From Alphaproteobacteria bacterium (GTDB lineage: Bacteria; Pseudomonadota; Alphaproteobacteria; Sphingomonadales; Rhodothalassiaceae): a stretch of DNA of 8,271 nucleotides. The notes beneath the pieces were generated by a model. That model was not told the origin of the DNA. It ran no database searches and saw nothing but the letters and a program-made list of their open reading frames with translations. Location: positions 1-8,271 of the forward strand of contig RFKS01000211.1 in NCBI GenBank assembly GCA_003694205.1, given 5' to 3'. Positions 1 through 5,917 of this stretch are shown piece after piece. The position numbers and the translations under genes were made by a program. Every line of letters starts with the position of its first letter. Positions within the stretch are counted from its first letter, which is position 1.

Positions 1-782
1 GTCCCGAAGGGAACCTCATAGCCATATTCGCGGACGCACATGGTGGCATCGCCGCCGCGCTCGCGATGAAAGGCGAGAAGGCTTTCGAAATCGACCCGGG
101 TGAGAATGTCGCCGTTCATGACCAGCAGCGGCAGCTCGGGCCGCTCGGGGAGCAGACTGAGCGGCCCCGCGGTGCCCAGCCGCTTCTCTTCCTTGAGATA
201 GCGGATCTCGACCCCGAAGCGGGAGCCATCGCCGAAATGGCGCATGATCATCTCGGCGCGGTAATTGACCGAAATGTAGAACCGGTGGAATCCGGCCGCC
301 GCGATCGAGCGCAGGATCGTCTCGAGGATCGGCCGCGCTCCGACATTGAGGAGCGGCTTCGGCCGCTTTTCGGTCAGCGGGCCCAGCCGCTGGCCGAGCC
401 CGCCCGCCATCAGAACCACCGGATTGTCGATGCTCGCCGGCTGGAGCACGTCGCGCAGCGTGTCGATGCCGATGAGCCTGCCGTCGGCATCGATGACCGG
501 CAGATGGTCGAGTCCGCGCTCGTCCATGCGACGACGACGGACGGCCCGGCTGTCCCCGGTGCGGGCAACGACCGGCTCGCGGGTCATCACCTCGGCGACC
601 GGCGTCGACAGCGGAAGCTGCCGCAGCAGGGCACGGCGGATATCGCCATCGGTAACGAGGCCCTGCAGGCGGTCATCGTCATCGGTGACGAGGGCGACAC
701 GAATGCCGCCCCGGTCGATCGCCCGCATGGTCTCCTCGAGCCCGGTGTCCGGGGAAACGACTATGCTGCGCCAGTCACGCAC
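1..782 (-). CDS. CBS-domain sugar-phosphate nucleotidyltransferase (PtmE-like), C-terminus off the left edge
   Basis: About 260 residues are visible and the frame is open to the left edge. Residues 1 to about 118 form a CBS pair: the repeats include VTDGDIRRALL and, later, HLPVIDADGRLIGI. A nucleotidyltransferase domain begins near residue 122 with the pyrophosphorylase signature: MAGGLGQRLGPLT at 125-137, then PKPLL at 141-145. Further on are NGDILTRVDFESLL, the metal-binding Asp region, and an H-x(8)-CVREYGYEVPFG stretch typical of the family. Such enzymes join a sugar-1-phosphate to an NTP, releasing pyrophosphate; the CBS pair probably senses a nucleotide. The same architecture occurs in PtmE, the guanylyltransferase of Campylobacter legionaminic acid synthesis, and in related capsule or flagellin-glycan enzymes; the actual sugar cannot be told. 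The start is taken as GTG at 782, with an AGGTGA-like ribosome site about 10 bases upstream; the frame stays open further upstream but the extra residues are low-complexity Gly/Arg/Lys. About 90 C-terminal residues should lie outside the window. Confidence 0.88.
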   Translation of the reverse strand, partial: MRDWRSIVVSPDTGLEETMRAIDRGGIRVALVTDDDDRLQGLVTDGDIRRALLRQLPLSTPVAEVMTREPVVARTGDSRAVRRRRMDERGLDHLPVIDADGRLIGIDTLRDVLQPASIDNPVVLMAGGLGQRLGPLTEKRPKPLLNVGARPILETILRSIAAAGFHRFYISVNYRAEMIMRHFGDGSRFGVEIRYLKEEKRLGTAGPLSLLPERPELPLLVMNGDILTRVDFESLLAFHRERGGDATMCVREYGYEVPFG

Positions 783-844
783 CGGATCTCTTTCACCTTT
801 TCTGCCCCCGAATTTGCCTCTTCCTCTTAGCCCGGTCTTGGTTA

Positions 845-863
845 CCGATTGGTTTATGATCGG
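845..863. repeat. Inverted repeat CCGAT-N9-ATCGG upstream of the nucleotidyltransferase gene
   Basis: The two 5-bp arms at 845-849 and 859-863 are exact reverse complements with a 9-base spacer. It lies 63 bp before the leftward start at 782, where an operator could sit. At this arm length chance is a real possibility. Confidence 0.25.
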
Positions 864-1019
864 CTCCTCCACCCGGCGCCCGCGATGCCGAGACGACGGC
901 TGGGCCCGGCTCGAAACGTCCTGATTTCCGCCACGTTTCCCGGTTTTCTACAAATCTTCTCGAGTCTTAGGCAGGGGCGCCGCGTCTCGATTCTATGGTT
1001 AATGTTTACTATACCTCTA

Positions 1020-1034
1020 TTAATGTTCTTTTAA
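1020..1034. promoter_or_regulatory. CtrA-type binding site TTAA-N7-TTAA
   Basis: TTAA at 1020-1023 and TTAA at 1031-1034 are separated by exactly seven bases, the published full CtrA consensus of Caulobacter and relatives. A half-site GTTAA at 998-1002 sits 21 bp upstream. The box ends 61 bp before the preferred ATG of the VPLPA-CTERM gene, a usual place for a promoter-proximal regulator site. The motif is seen directly; binding by CtrA is inferred. TTAA is AT-only and this stretch is AT-rich, which raises the chance of a coincidental match. Confidence 0.5.
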
Positions 1035-1095
1035 TTTGTGATTTTTTGTGGTACCCATATCTGCGTTGGGGCAATTGGAAAGTGGGTGTTCACTG

Positions 1096-1773
1096 ATGGG
1101 TCGTTTCGTCTCTCTCTGTGCCGGGCTGCTGATGCTGTCGGCTGGTGCTGCGGTGGCGGAGCCGCTGGTTCCGCAGGTCGATTTCCGCTCGACGGAGTTT
1201 GCGGGAGCGGATCAGCAGCACAGTGTCACGAGCGCGGTGGACGGTGTCTCCTTCACCGTTTCGGCCTGGCGGGACGATGGGGCCGGGGGGCTCGTCGCAG
1301 CCAATCTGTGGTGGGATAATGTCGATGGTCTCGGCATTCGCGGCGGCGAGGAGGACGAGATCGATGTCGGCGAGTATCTGGTCATCGACTTTGCGTCGCT
1401 GGTCGGTGTCAGCCACCTGTTTTTCAGTGACCTGTTCGCCAATGAGACGTCACTGGGGCAGACCTTTTCCGAGGCTCTCCAGCTGACCACGGACTTCGGC
1501 TTCTCGTCGATTGCGACGGCGGACCTGATCGCCGGAAACTGGGGCAATGCGGGCAATGGCGAGGCGGTGCTGACGCTCGACAAGACGATCCCGGTGCGGC
1601 GTCTGACGCTGACCGGCTCGGGCTTGTTCGGCCTGCAGGATTTTTCGCTCCTCGGGTTTATCGATCCGGTGGTGCAAATCCCGGTGCCGGCGAGCGGTCT
1701 TCTTTTCCTGGGCGGTCTCCTCGGCCTCGGCGCGTTCCGGCGCCGGCAGCGGGCCGGATCGGCCAAGGTCTGA
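1096..1773 (+). CDS. Secreted VPLPA-CTERM sorting-domain protein
   Basis: The 225-residue product has a Sec signal peptide (residues 1-21, Arg at 3, hydrophobic core, AVA/E cleavage site). A beta-rich acidic body contains a GLGIRGGEEDEID block around residue 75, of a kind I recall from other exosortase-sorted proteins. The C-terminal tripartite signal is IPVPAS at 195-200, a hydrophobic helix of about 14 residues, then RRRQR at 215-219. This fits the VPLPA-CTERM variant of PEP-CTERM, which a dedicated exosortase (XrtD type) is thought to cleave for surface display or release. No exosortase is in the window, so it must be encoded elsewhere. A GTG at 1048 would add 16 residues before the signal peptide. 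ATG 1096 is preferred because it gives a standard signal peptide, with a weak GGAAAG site upstream. The function of the body is unknown. A CtrA-type box lies upstream. Confidence 0.87.
   Translation: MGRFVSLCAGLLMLSAGAAVAEPLVPQVDFRSTEFAGADQQHSVTSAVDGVSFTVSAWRDDGAGGLVAANLWWDNVDGLGIRGGEEDEIDVGEYLVIDFASLVGVSHLFFSDLFANETSLGQTFSEALQLTTDFGFSSIATADLIAGNWGNAGNGEAVLTLDKTIPVRRLTLTGSGLFGLQDFSLLGFIDPVVQIPVPASGLLFLGGLLGLGAFRRRQRAGSAKV
1678..1770 (+). other. Region encoding the VPLPA-CTERM sorting signal
   Basis: These codons give the last 31 residues: a VPLPA-type box (IPVPAS), a Gly/Leu-rich membrane helix and a basic RRRQR cluster. The Val replacing Leu in the box is a conservative departure from the consensus. 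Confidence 0.8.
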
Positions 1774-1805
1774 GCAAGCTGGCGCTGGCCGGACAAAGCG
1801 CAAAT

Positions 1806-1840
1806 CCCCTGCAAACTGTCGTGGTCGCACCAGGGGCGAC
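1806..1840 (+). repeat. Overlapping inverted repeats just before the DUF1491 gene
   Basis: CCCCTG at 1806-1811 pairs exactly with CAGGGG at 1831-1836. A competing hairpin, GTCGC at 1824-1828 with GCGAC at 1836-1840, shares the right arm. The structure ends 9 bases before the ATG at 1850 and lies 33 bp or more after the preceding stop. No T-run follows, so it is not a clear intrinsic terminator. It could be an operator or leader structure, or chance in GC-rich DNA. Confidence 0.25.
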
Positions 1841-1849
1841 TGTGCGCGC

Positions 1850-2185
1850 ATGCTTCCCCGTCTGACGACCGAGATCTGGGTAAAGGCCTGCCTTCGCCAG
1901 TTGAACGCCGGCGGTCTTGACGCCTATCTGCGACACCGCGGCGCGCGCGAGCGCGGTGGCATCCTCCTCAAGATCAACCGCTTCGGAGACGGCTGCGAGC
2001 TGCTCGAGCCCGTGGCCGGTCTCGATGGCGGCCGGGCCTGGATGCGGATCGGTGGCAACGATCCGCTCGCGGAGGCTGTTGCCGAAGAAAAAATCGCGCG
2101 GCGGCTGGAGCGTGACCCCGACCTCTGGGTGCTCGAGATCGAGGACCGGCAGGGACGGCTCCGGGCAGAGGATCTGTCCCTCTAG
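1850..2185 (+). CDS. DUF1491 family protein
   Basis: This 111-residue protein matches the alphaproteobacterial DUF1491 pattern as I recall it. It opens with RLTTEIWVKACLRQ (residues 4-17), has a GGILLKINR strand in the middle, then WMRIGG, and ends with DPDLWVLEIEDRQGR. There is no signal peptide or membrane segment, so it is probably cytoplasmic. No function is established for the family. The start at ATG 1850 fits the usual family N-terminus although no strong Shine-Dalgarno sequence precedes it. It lies 76 bp after the VPLPA-CTERM gene on the same strand and could share its transcript. It converges with the LuxO-like gene across a 72-bp gap in which I found no convincing terminator. Confidence 0.85.
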   Translation: MLPRLTTEIWVKACLRQLNAGGLDAYLRHRGARERGGILLKINRFGDGCELLEPVAGLDGGRAWMRIGGNDPLAEAVAEEKIARRLERDPDLWVLEIEDRQGRLRAEDLSL

Positions 2186-2257
2186 CGCTTGCCGTGATGA
2201 CATGGGGGCATTCTGCGGGGATCCTTTTTCGCCATGACCAGGGAGAGCCCGCGGAGT

Positions 2258-3649
2258 CTAGGAGCCACTCGCTGATTTCGTCTCCTGCCAGTTTTGCAGT
2301 TTCCGATAAAGCGTCGAGGGTGCCACCTCGAGGAGGGCGGCGGCACGGGCGACATTGCCGTCACAGGCCAGGATGGCGTCCTCGATCGCCCGCCGCTCGA
2401 CCTTCCACAAGGGCTCGATCCCCGCTTCGCCCGACGAGCGTGCGCCAGCATCCGCGACATCGCCAGTTTGCGAAGGGCCACGAATATGGGCCGGCAGCAT
2501 GCTCGCCTCGAGCACGGCACCATTGTTGAGCACGACCGCGGTCTGGATAACATTGCGCAATTCGCGGACATTGCCGGGCCAGGGATAGGCGAGAATGCGC
2601 GCCCGCGCCGCGTCGGACAGCCGCTCGAACTCCTTGCCCTCTTCCGCGGCAAGCTGTTGCAGGAAGGCCTGCGCCAGCTCCGCGGCATCCTCGCCACGCT
2701 CGCGCAGTGGTGGCAGCTCGATCGGAATCACGTGCAGACGGTAGAACAGGTCCTCCCGGAAGCGCCCTGCGCGCACCTCCTCCTGCGGATCGCGATTGGT
2801 GGCGCAGAGAATGCGAACATCGACCGGCCGCGCCTCATCCGCGCCCACCGGCTGCACCATGCCGGTCTGCAGGAAGCGCAGCAACTTGCCCTGCAGAGTA
2901 AGGTCCATCTCGCAGATCTCGTCGAGGAACAGCGTGCCGCGGTCGGCCCGCACGGCGGCACCCTCGCGGTTGCTGGTGGCGCCGGTAAAGGCGCCTTGGC
3001 GGTGACCAAAGATCTCGCTCTCGATGAGCTCCTTCGGCAGGGCAGCGCAGTTGAGTGCCACAAAGGGCGCATCGCGCCGCGGTGAGCGCTGGTGCAGGGC
3101 GCGGGCGCAAAGCTCCTTGCCGGTTCCCGATTCGCCGGTGATGAAAACGCTCGCGCGCGAAGGCGCGGCATTGTCGATAAGGCGATAGACTGCCTGCATC
3201 GCCGGACTCGAGCCGAGAAACTCGCCATATCCCTCATGACGGAAGCTCTGCTCGTAGCGGTGCACGAGGCGCGTCAGTCTCCGGTGCTCGAGCGCATTGC
3301 GCACGGTGGTGAGCAGCCGCGCCTTGTCAAACGGTTTGATGATGAAATCCGCCGCGCCGGCCCGCATCGCCGCCACTGCCACCGCGATCGAGCCATGCGC
3401 GGTCATGACGATGATGCGGGGCATCTCGTCGCCGCGGGGCAGGACATCGAGGAGGTCGAGACCATCACCGTCGGGCAGTTTCACATCGAGAAGGATCACA
3501 TCATAACCGTCTTCGGCGACCGCTGCCCGTGCCGCGGCAAGGCTTTCGGCACGCGTGGTCCGCACGTCGAGCGACGCGAGATACGCCTCGTAGGTCTCGG
3601 CGAGCGTCCGGCTGTCCTCGACAAGAAGAAGCTTCGGCTTATCCGGCAT
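2258..3649 (-). CDS. LuxO-like sigma-54-dependent response regulator
   Basis: The 463-residue protein is a full NtrC-class activator. Its receiver domain (about 4-120) has the acidic pair E11/D12, phospho-acceptor D55, T83 and K105. The AAA+ domain (about 143-375) has Walker A GESGTGKE at 172-179, the sigma-54 contact motif GAFTGA at 219-224, and Walker B GTLFLDEI at 238-245. A Fis-type helix-turn-helix at the C-terminus contains GNVARAAALLEVAPSTLYRK. The receiver start LLLVEDSRTLAETYEAYL and the block CEMDLTLQGKLLRFLQTG resemble Vibrio LuxO more than NtrC, but orthology is not shown. All catalytic residues are intact, so it should be a phosphorylation-controlled activator of sigma-54 promoters. 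No histidine kinase or LuxU-like phosphotransfer protein is adjacent. The ATG at 3649 puts the receiver directly at the N-terminus; an ATG at 3700 would add 17 residues that do not fit the family. Neither start has an ideal ribosome site. It is divergent from the PilZ gene. Confidence 0.9.
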   Translation of the reverse strand: MPDKPKLLLVEDSRTLAETYEAYLASLDVRTTRAESLAAARAAVAEDGYDVILLDVKLPDGDGLDLLDVLPRGDEMPRIIVMTAHGSIAVAVAAMRAGAADFIIKPFDKARLLTTVRNALEHRRLTRLVHRYEQSFRHEGYGEFLGSSPAMQAVYRLIDNAAPSRASVFITGESGTGKELCARALHQRSPRRDAPFVALNCAALPKELIESEIFGHRQGAFTGATSNREGAAVRADRGTLFLDEICEMDLTLQGKLLRFLQTGMVQPVGADEARPVDVRILCATNRDPQEEVRAGRFREDLFYRLHVIPIELPPLRERGEDAAELAQAFLQQLAAEEGKEFERLSDAARARILAYPWPGNVRELRNVIQTAVVLNNGAVLEASMLPAHIRGPSQTGDVADAGARSSGEAGIEPLWKVERRAIEDAILACDGNVARAAALLEVAPSTLYRKLQNWQETKSASGS

Positions 3650-3777
3650 GTGAACCCGATTCGTTTCCCTGGCCGTCCTGATCCGAGTAAATGTGATCAT
3701 TCGTTAACGTTGCGAAAACGTGTCCCGATTAAAATCGTTCCCCATGGTCGAGGCAAGAGCATGGGTAACGACAGGTC
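3650..3777. promoter_or_regulatory. Shared divergent region between the LuxO-like and PilZ genes
   Basis: This 128-bp gap must hold or adjoin promoters for both divergent genes. Two perfect small inverted repeats sit side by side: ACGTT-N5-AACGT at 3707-3721 and CGATT-AA-AATCG at 3726-3737. There is also the palindrome GTTAAC at 3703-3708 and a second TTAA at 3729-3732, a spacing that does not make a full CtrA box. TAAAAT at 3730-3735 resembles a -10 element for the rightward gene but no well-spaced -35 is present. GATTC (GANTC class) at 3658-3662 lies in the leader of the leftward gene. No sigma-54 consensus is visible. Confidence 0.45.
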
Positions 3778-4116
3778 ATGGCTAAGGACGGGCGCACGGT
3801 CAGCGAGAGACGGACGTCACGCCGGCGCCCGGTCATCTGGCGCGGCACGCTTTGTGTCGGCTCCTTCAGTTTCGAGTGCCGGATCAACGACATCTCTCTC
3901 ACCGGCGCACGCCTCAGGCTCGACCTGCCGCTCAAGCGCGGCGCCGAGGTGATGCTCACCACGCCGCACGGGGAAAGCCTTCCCGCCGTCGTTTCCTATC
4001 ACAAGGACGGCACGCTGGCCGTCAGTTTCACGGTGACGCCGGAAGAAATGTGCCACCGGCTCGGCGAGCGTGCCTCGCACATCCTCGGGCTTGACGCCGA
4101 GCTCGTCGAGGGCTGA
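3778..4116 (+). CDS. PilZ domain protein, probable c-di-GMP effector
   Basis: The whole 112-residue protein is essentially one PilZ domain. The c-di-GMP binding signature is present: an Arg cluster giving RxxxR (R11/R12 to R15/R16) before the first strand, then NDISLTG at 37-43, matching [D/N]-x-S-x-x-G. A run of beta strands and a C-terminal helix (about 87-105) follow. With no other domain it is likely a small cytoplasmic adaptor that changes a partner when c-di-GMP binds; targets in other bacteria include cellulose synthase, flagellar motor and chemotaxis proteins. The target here is unknown. The start ATG 3778 has only a weak, close AGG upstream; earlier ATGs at 3743 and 3761 are out of frame. 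It is divergent from the LuxO-like regulator and 65 bp upstream of the transaminase gene on the same strand. Confidence 0.88.
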   Translation: MAKDGRTVSERRTSRRRPVIWRGTLCVGSFSFECRINDISLTGARLRLDLPLKRGAEVMLTTPHGESLPAVVSYHKDGTLAVSFTVTPEEMCHRLGERASHILGLDAELVEG

Positions 4117-4130
4117 CATTCCGGCACCGT

Positions 4131-4154
4131 GGACCGGCCTCCGGGACGCGGTCC
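4131..4154 (+). repeat. Intercistronic hairpin between the PilZ and transaminase genes
   Basis: GGACCG at 4131-4136 and CGGTCC at 4149-4154 are perfect complements around a 12-base loop. No T-run follows, so it is a poor intrinsic terminator. It might attenuate read-through or protect the upstream message. Confidence 0.35.
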
Positions 4155-4181
4155 GTACACGCCCTGTCACCGAGGCCGTTC

Positions 4182-5096
4182 GTGTCCCGCATCGCCTATG
4201 TCAATGGCCGCTATGTGCCGCACTGTCGCGCCGCCATCCATATTGAGGATCGCGGCTATCAATTCTCCGACGGCGTCTATGAGGTCTGTCTCTTCGTCGG
4301 CGGCCGCTGTCTCGATCTCACGCCGCATCTCGACCGTCTTTCGCGCTCGCTCGCCGAGCTCCGGATCGCGATGCCGATGAGCCGAGCCGCGCTCACCTCG
4401 GTCATGCACGGGCTCATGCGGCGCAACCGCATCGCGACGGGGACGATCTATGTTCAGGTGACCCGCGGAGTCGCACCGCGCGACCATGCAATTCCCCGGG
4501 AGCCGCTGCGGCCCGCTACCGTCATGACGGCGCGGCGCTTCGATATCGAGGCGCATCGCCGACGGCAGGAGACGGGCATCGCCGTCGTGACAGTGCCCGA
4601 TCCGCGCTGGAAGCGCTGCGACATCAAATCGGTGTCCCTGCTCGGCAATGTCCTGGCGCGGGACGCTGCCGCGAAGGCCGGGGCGGCCGAAGCATGGATG
4701 GTAGACGAGGCAGGAAGGGTCACCGAGGGCGCCTCCTCGACGGCGTGGATCGTCGACCAGGAGGGCCGTCTCCTGACCCGCAGCCTCGGCCCGGAGATCC
4801 TGCCCGGGATCACCCGCGCAGTGATCCTGTCGCTCGCCGCCGAACAGGGGATCGAGATCGTCGAGCTGCCTTTCTCGGCGGCACAGGCGCGGGCGGCACG
4901 AGAGGCGTTCACGGCGTCGACCACGCGCTTCGTGATGCCGGTCGTCAAGATCGACGGCGAGCCGGTCGGCGACGGGCGGCCCGGGCCGCTCAGCCGGGCA
5001 CTCATCGCCCGCCACTGGGCGCATGTGAGCGCCGAGACGGGCTATGTGCCGCCTGCGATCTCCGATTTCCATAGTGCATCGAGCCCGCTGCGATAA
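4182..5096 (+). CDS. dat: D-amino-acid transaminase (class IV, PLP-dependent)
   Basis: The 304-residue enzyme has the fold-type IV aminotransferase layout. Catalytic Lys149 lies in CDIKSVSLLGNVLA, and Glu182 in VTEGASS should contact the PLP pyridine nitrogen. LGPEILPGITR is the phosphate-binding region, and STTRFVMPVVKIDG lies near the end. Tyr33 plus the RGVAPRDH segment (Arg100 and His102) match the Tyr31/Arg98/His100 substrate-carboxylate trap of Bacillus D-amino-acid transaminase. This favours that activity (D-Ala + 2-oxoglutarate to pyruvate + D-Glu) over branched-chain or aminodeoxychorismate enzymes. The start is GTG 4182, with GAGG six bases upstream. It could be co-transcribed with the PilZ gene. 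It is about 20 residues longer than the classic enzymes (roughly 283-287), and the extra tail is encoded where the gene overlaps the convergent SDR gene. The physiological substrate in this organism is not known. Confidence 0.87.
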   Translation: MSRIAYVNGRYVPHCRAAIHIEDRGYQFSDGVYEVCLFVGGRCLDLTPHLDRLSRSLAELRIAMPMSRAALTSVMHGLMRRNRIATGTIYVQVTRGVAPRDHAIPREPLRPATVMTARRFDIEAHRRRQETGIAVVTVPDPRWKRCDIKSVSLLGNVLARDAAAKAGAAEAWMVDEAGRVTEGASSTAWIVDQEGRLLTRSLGPEILPGITRAVILSLAAEQGIEIVELPFSAAQARAAREAFTASTTRFVMPVVKIDGEPVGDGRPGPLSRALIARHWAHVSAETGYVPPAISDFHSASSPLR

Positions 5097-5917
5097 TCGG
5101 GATAGCGCAGGCGCACGCCGAGTTCATCACGTATCCGGCGGTTGGAAACGCGGCGCGATTCGCTATAGAAGCTGCGGGCAAAAGCGGAGAGCCCGGCCTC
5201 CTCGAGCGCCGTTGGCGGCGGCGCTACGACGCCCATCCGCGCTGCCGCATAGGCCACCACGTCGGCCGGCGACGCGGGCATGTCGTCGCAGACATTGTAG
5301 ATCGCACCCGGACGCGGCTGCGCCATCGAGGCGAGAATCACCGCCGCGAGATCGGCAACATGAATGCGCGAGGAGACATGGCCGGGGCTGATGATCCGGT
5401 GTGCGCGGCCACTCTTGAGCGCCATAAAGGCATTGCGACCCGGCCCGTAGATGCCGGCGAGGCGAAAGATGTGAAGCGGCAGGCCATGGCGTGCCGCGAG
5501 AGCCTGCCAGGCCCGCTCCGCCGCGAGACGCCGCCGCGCACGAGCGGTCCGCGGCCTTGGCGCGGTGGCCTCGTCGACCCACGCCCCCTTGTGATCGCCA
5601 TAGACGCCGGTCGAGGACAGATAGCCGATCCAACGGCAGGCCCCTGCCGCAGCGATATCCGCCGCGTGCAGCGCAAGCACCGGATCGCCGTCCTCCGCGG
5701 GCGGGATCGACAGCAGGATGTGAGTCGCGTGCCGGAGACACTGCCGATCGTGTGGTGCGAGCGGCGAAAGGCCATTGAAGGCGACGAGATCGACCCCGGC
5801 GATAGGGGGCGCCGCGCCGGGGTCGCGGCAGGTGCCGACGATGTGTGGGCCCGGCAGGGGCAAGTGCGCCGCGAGCGTCCGTGCGCTGTAACCGAAGCCG
5901 AAGCAGAAAAGGCGCAT
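5042..5917 (-). CDS. Atypical SDR-family NAD(P)-binding epimerase/oxidoreductase (YeeZ-like)
   Basis: The 291-residue protein has an N-terminal Rossmann motif, GFGYSA at residues 7-12, then HILLSIPP (66-73), SSTGVYG (101-107), an RLAGIYGPGRN segment (152-162), an SRIHVADLA segment (183-191) and YNVCDDMP (207-214). These mark an extended/atypical short-chain dehydrogenase fold. The usual catalytic YxxxK is absent: the stretch after SSTGVYG where it should lie reads RTARARRRLAAERAW. The same departure is familiar from YeeZ-like SDRs, so the protein is probably intact but may bind a nucleotide without classic SDR chemistry. The substrate is unknown. The start ATG 5917 has AGAGGG about ten bases upstream. 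It is divergent from the TPR gene with a 51-bp gap. Its last 55 bp overlap the convergent transaminase gene. Confidence 0.87.
   Translation of the reverse strand: MRLFCFGFGYSARTLAAHLPLPGPHIVGTCRDPGAAPPIAGVDLVAFNGLSPLAPHDRQCLRHATHILLSIPPAEDGDPVLALHAADIAAAGACRWIGYLSSTGVYGDHKGAWVDEATAPRPRTARARRRLAAERAWQALAARHGLPLHIFRLAGIYGPGRNAFMALKSGRAHRIISPGHVSSRIHVADLAAVILASMAQPRPGAIYNVCDDMPASPADVVAYAAARMGVVAPPPTALEEAGLSAFARSFYSESRRVSNRRIRDELGVRLRYPDYRSGLDALWKSEIAGGT

Larger units (their letters stand above)
783..1095. promoter_or_regulatory. Divergent regulatory gap with AT-rich promoter stretch
   Basis: This 313-bp gap separates the leftward nucleotidyltransferase gene from the rightward VPLPA-CTERM gene, so promoters for both should lie here. 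No convincing gene is present. Composition falls abruptly from GC-rich to strongly AT-rich between about 990 and 1060. That stretch holds two TTAATGTT copies 21 bp apart (999 and 1020), an exact TTAA-N7-TTAA site (1020-1034) and a GATTC (GANTC class, CcrM methylation) at 989-993. A small inverted repeat, CCGAT-N9-ATCGG, lies at 845-863, nearer the leftward gene. I could not assign confident -35/-10 hexamers, and no sigma-54 -24/-12 element (TGGCAC-N5-TTGC) is evident on either strand. Confidence 0.7.

Noticed and set aside
66..830. Long plus-strand open frame of 254 codons
   Set aside because: It is antisense to the nucleotidyltransferase gene; its product is low-complexity Arg/Asp/His-rich without any recognisable domain, while the minus frame carries CBS and pyrophosphorylase motifs.
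849..1034. Short plus-strand open frame (61 codons) in the regulatory gap
   Set aside because: No ribosome site, no family resemblance, and its end coincides with the AT-rich promoter and CtrA-type box; its hydrophobic tail comes from the AT-rich DNA.
1774..1849. Intrinsic terminator after the VPLPA-CTERM gene
   Set aside because: The hairpins present lack a following T-run and end only 9 bases from the next start codon.
2201..2236. Possible terminator between the convergent DUF1491 and LuxO-like genes (CATGG ... CCATG)
   Set aside because: The stem is only 5 bp, the loop is about 25 bases, and the T-run lies in the loop rather than after the stem.
2182..2697. Minus-strand open frame overlapping the 3' end of the LuxO-like gene, considered as a frameshifted extension
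   Set aside because: The LuxO-like frame ends with a complete helix-turn-helix and a normal stop at 2258; the alternative frame is Arg/Ser/Pro-rich shadow sequence.
2294..3085. Plus-strand open frame of 263 codons antisense to the LuxO-like gene
   Set aside because: A typical GC-rich antisense shadow with no domain; the minus strand encodes an intact AAA+ domain here.
3700..3777. Sigma-54 promoter serving the LuxO-like or PilZ gene
   Set aside because: TTGC occurs at 3710-3713, but the bases where TGGCAC should lie (3699-3704) do not match, and no other candidate was found on either strand of the gap.
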